A stretch of DNA of 64,000 bases, from positions 62,001 through 126,000 of the forward strand of contig CAVTEQ010000006.1 of assembly GCA_963733935.1 (NCBI GenBank), written 5' to 3'. Made by a program: the position numbers and the translations under genes. A model generated the notes under the pieces. The model did no database searches, was not told the origin of the DNA, and saw nothing but the letters and a program-made list of their open reading frames with translations. Position 1 is the stretch's first letter; every line of letters starts with the position of its first letter. The stretch comes from JAHFUA01 sp963733935 (lineage in GTDB: Bacteria > Acidobacteriota > Terriglobia > Terriglobales > Acidobacteriaceae). Below are positions 62,142-64,000 of this stretch, piece after piece.

Positions 62142-63614
62142 TTACCCCGCCAGTTTCTTTTCCAGCAGCTCATTCACCAGCGCCGGATTGGCCTGACCCT
62201 TGGTCTTCTTCATCACCTGTCCGACGAAGAAGGCTTTCAGCGTGGTCTTGCCGGCGCGATACTGCTCGACCTGTTTCGGATTCTCCGCCAGCGCCTCGCC
62301 GATGGCCTTCTCGATGGCGCCCGCATCGCTCTGCTGCGGCTTCTCTTTCTCGTACACCTCGGGAAAATCCTGGTTGCGCTCGAAGCTAAGATCGTAGAGC
62401 TCTTTGAGCTGTTTCCCGGTGATCGCGCCCGCTTCCACCAGGTCCGCCGACATGGCCACGCCCTTCATGGAAATCGGCGACTGCTCAAGCTCCAAGCCCT
62501 TAGCCTTAAGCCGTCCTGCAAGCTCGCTCTGCACCAGATTGGCCACGCGCTTGGGATTCTTGGCCGCTTTGGCCGCCGCTTCGAACTGCGCGGCGAGCGA
62601 ACGTGTTGCGGTCAGGACGTGCGCATCGTACTCGGTGATTCCATACTGCTCGACGAAGCGCTTGCGCATGGCTTCGGGAAGCTCGGGCAGCTCGCGCCGA
62701 ATCTTCGCCTGCCACTCTGCGTCGACCACCAGCGGCAGCAGATCGGGTTCGGGGAAGTAGCGATAGTCGTGCGCGTGCTCCTTGCTGCGCATGCCGTAGG
62801 TCTTGCCTTCGGCGGCGTTGTAGAGGCGCGTCTCCTGCACGATCTTGCCGCCCGATTCGAGCACGCCGATCTGCCGCTCGATCTCGTACTCCAGCGCCTG
62901 CCGGATGAAACGAAACGAGTTGACGTTCTTGACCTCGGTCTTGGTGCCGAACTCCTTCTGCCCGCGCGGACGCACGCTCACGTTGGCATCGCAGCGCAAC
63001 GAGCCTTCTTCCATGTTGCAGTCGCTCACGCCGGTAAACAGAATGATCTCTTTCAGGCGAGTCAGGTATTCGTGGGCTTCATCCGGCGACGCGATCTCGG
63101 GCTCGCTCACAATCTCAATCAGCGGCACGCCGCAGCGGTTCAGGTCGAGATAAGTCTTGTCGGCGGAATCGGCAAAGCCGTCGTGCAGGCTCTTGCCCGC
63201 GTCTTCCTCGAGGTGCACGCGGGTGATGCCGATACGCTTGGCAGCGCCGTTCGTCTGGATGTCGATCCAGCCGTGCTCGGCCAGCGGCTTGTCGTACTGC
63301 GAGATCTGGTAGCCCTTGGGCAGGTCGGGATAAAAGTAGTTCTTGCGCGCGAAGATAGAGGTCTCGCGAATCTCGCAGTTCAGCGCCATGGCGGCGCGCA
63401 CCGCGAACTCCACCGCCTCGCGGTTCAGCACCGGCAGCGAACCGGGAAGGCCAAGGCAGACCGGGCAGACGTTCGTGTTGGGCTGCGCTCCGAAGGCGGC
63501 GGAGCACGAGCAGAAGATCTTCGTCCGGGTCAGCATTTGGACGTGGACCTCGAGCCCGATTACAGGTTCGTATTTGGCGCGCGCGCCGACCGCAGATTCC
63601 GACGTGGTTGCCAT
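62142..63614 (-). CDS. gatB: Aspartyl/glutamyl-tRNA amidotransferase subunit B
   Basis: 490 residues. LEVHVQMLTRTKIFCSCSAA, NTNVCPVCLGLPGSLPVLN (Zn Cys pairs CSC...CPVC), NYFYPDLPKGYQISQYD and IEIVSEPE are canonical GatB; the C-terminal YqeY-like tail is complete. It works with GatA and GatC (not in the window) to make Gln-tRNA or Asn-tRNA. Confidence 0.95.
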   Translation of the reverse strand: MATTSESAVGARAKYEPVIGLEVHVQMLTRTKIFCSCSAAFGAQPNTNVCPVCLGLPGSLPVLNREAVEFAVRAAMALNCEIRETSIFARKNYFYPDLPKGYQISQYDKPLAEHGWIDIQTNGAAKRIGITRVHLEEDAGKSLHDGFADSADKTYLDLNRCGVPLIEIVSEPEIASPDEAHEYLTRLKEIILFTGVSDCNMEEGSLRCDANVSVRPRGQKEFGTKTEVKNVNSFRFIRQALEYEIERQIGVLESGGKIVQETRLYNAAEGKTYGMRSKEHAHDYRYFPEPDLLPLVVDAEWQAKIRRELPELPEAMRKRFVEQYGITEYDAHVLTATRSLAAQFEAAAKAAKNPKRVANLVQSELAGRLKAKGLELEQSPISMKGVAMSADLVEAGAITGKQLKELYDLSFERNQDFPEVYEKEKPQQSDAGAIEKAIGEALAENPKQVEQYRAGKTTLKAFFVGQVMKKTKGQANPALVNELLEKKLAG

Positions 63615-63689
63615 AAAAGCTGATTATAGAAGACAGGCGAGCTTCGCTCGCCCGCCCAGCCGGGGGCGGCTGGGCCTACGTGATTCTAG

Positions 63690-64000
63690 TCAACCCATGA
63701 GAACACCGTGGTGCGCGCCCGGCCGTGACAGTCGGCGCCCAAGCCTCCCGAGCTTCGCGGCGATCCGCAGCCAGGTCGAGTGACCGTGCAGTTCGTCAAT
63801 GTACTGCCTGCGGAGATTGGTCAACGCCGCACACTCAATGTCCGAGATTGCTCCCGCGCCTTGCTGGAGCACGAAATCCCACGCCTCAAGGGCGTAGTCG
63901 TGGAAGCCCAGCAGGCCGGCGAGGACGCAGAGTTTCAACACGCGCTCTTTGCCGGTACTGCCGGCAAATGGCGGTAGTCCCGCAAGAATAGAGGCGTCTC
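63690..64000 (-). CDS. Protein of unknown function, 5' end beyond window
   Basis: The frame is open from base 64000 to TAG/TGA at 63690, so the visible part is the last 100 or so residues: LKLCVLAGLLGFHDYALEAW and ECAALTNLRRQYIDELHGHS. No family is recognised. It lies 75 bases after the gatB start on the same strand. Confidence 0.5.
   Translation of the reverse strand, partial: DASILAGLPPFAGSTGKERVLKLCVLAGLLGFHDYALEAWDFVLQQGAGAISDIECAALTNLRRQYIDELHGHSTWLRIAAKLGRLGRRLSRPGAHHGVLMG

Noticed and set aside
62133..63623. A 496-codon plus-strand open frame
   Set aside because: Antisense to gatB, which is complete and well conserved.

Overview
The window looks like a chromosomal segment of an acidobacterium (Acidobacteriota, probably the Terriglobia/Koribacter side). 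This is inferred from GC content near 60%, several GAF-type sigma-54 activators, serine/threonine kinase relics, DoxX paralogues, REP-associated transposase debris and the AMIN/Sel1 and CcsA/ResB gene types. No rRNA or tRNA gene, CRISPR array or intact insertion sequence was seen.

Layout. 0-5 kb: a redox block (GltD-like flavoprotein, cupredoxin, haem-bearing porin, tetrahaem cytochrome). 5-8 kb: a decayed zone with a transposase fragment, a truncated protein kinase and a PD-(D/E)XK fragment. 8-20 kb: the most interesting part, a sigma-54 regulon. Two paralogous GAF-AAA+-Fis activators sit among DoxX/STAS genes, a membrane protein/TetR-chimera operon, and an operon for a VOC protein plus a DevBCA/TolC-type exporter, followed by a second VOC protein and an alpha/beta hydrolase. 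Four -24/-12 promoters and three copies of one operator (TTGACAG-N6-CTGTCAA with an outer half-site) tie them together. 20-21 kb: repeats and a pseudogene tail. 21-28 kb: a response regulator, a methyltransferase/radical SAM pair, and a glycosyltransferase/DoxX operon. 28-34 kb: VapBC, an acyl-CoA dehydrogenase, a lipase and an AMIN-Sel1 protein. 34-40 kb: cytochrome c biogenesis (ResB/CcsA), an aspartic protease and a sensor kinase/NtrC pair. 40-46 kb: PPK2, a TPR protein, small secreted proteins, and a REP/transposase repeat region around a MarR-DoxX pair. 46-64 kb: housekeeping and conserved genes (YihY, pyk, YbjQ, a selenocysteine-encoding selD, tldE/tldD, a UvrC-like nuclease, a toxin-antitoxin pair, trmJ, a DnaC-like ATPase, HU, L31, an MBL hydrolase, gatB).

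Regulation. CRP/FNR-type palindromes (TGTGA-N6-TCACA) precede the AMIN-Sel1 gene, the ResB/CcsA operon and the sensor kinase; a truncated crp-like gene lies at 46.5 kb. A MarR-type palindrome separates marR and a DoxX gene.

Caution. Many conserved genes carry a single frame break, and most are restored by removing one base from a short homopolymer (both sigma-54 activators, kinase, ccsA, UvrC-like gene, DnaC-like gene). Uncorrected sequencing indels are therefore a serious alternative to real gene decay, and genes with a break are described over their full extent.
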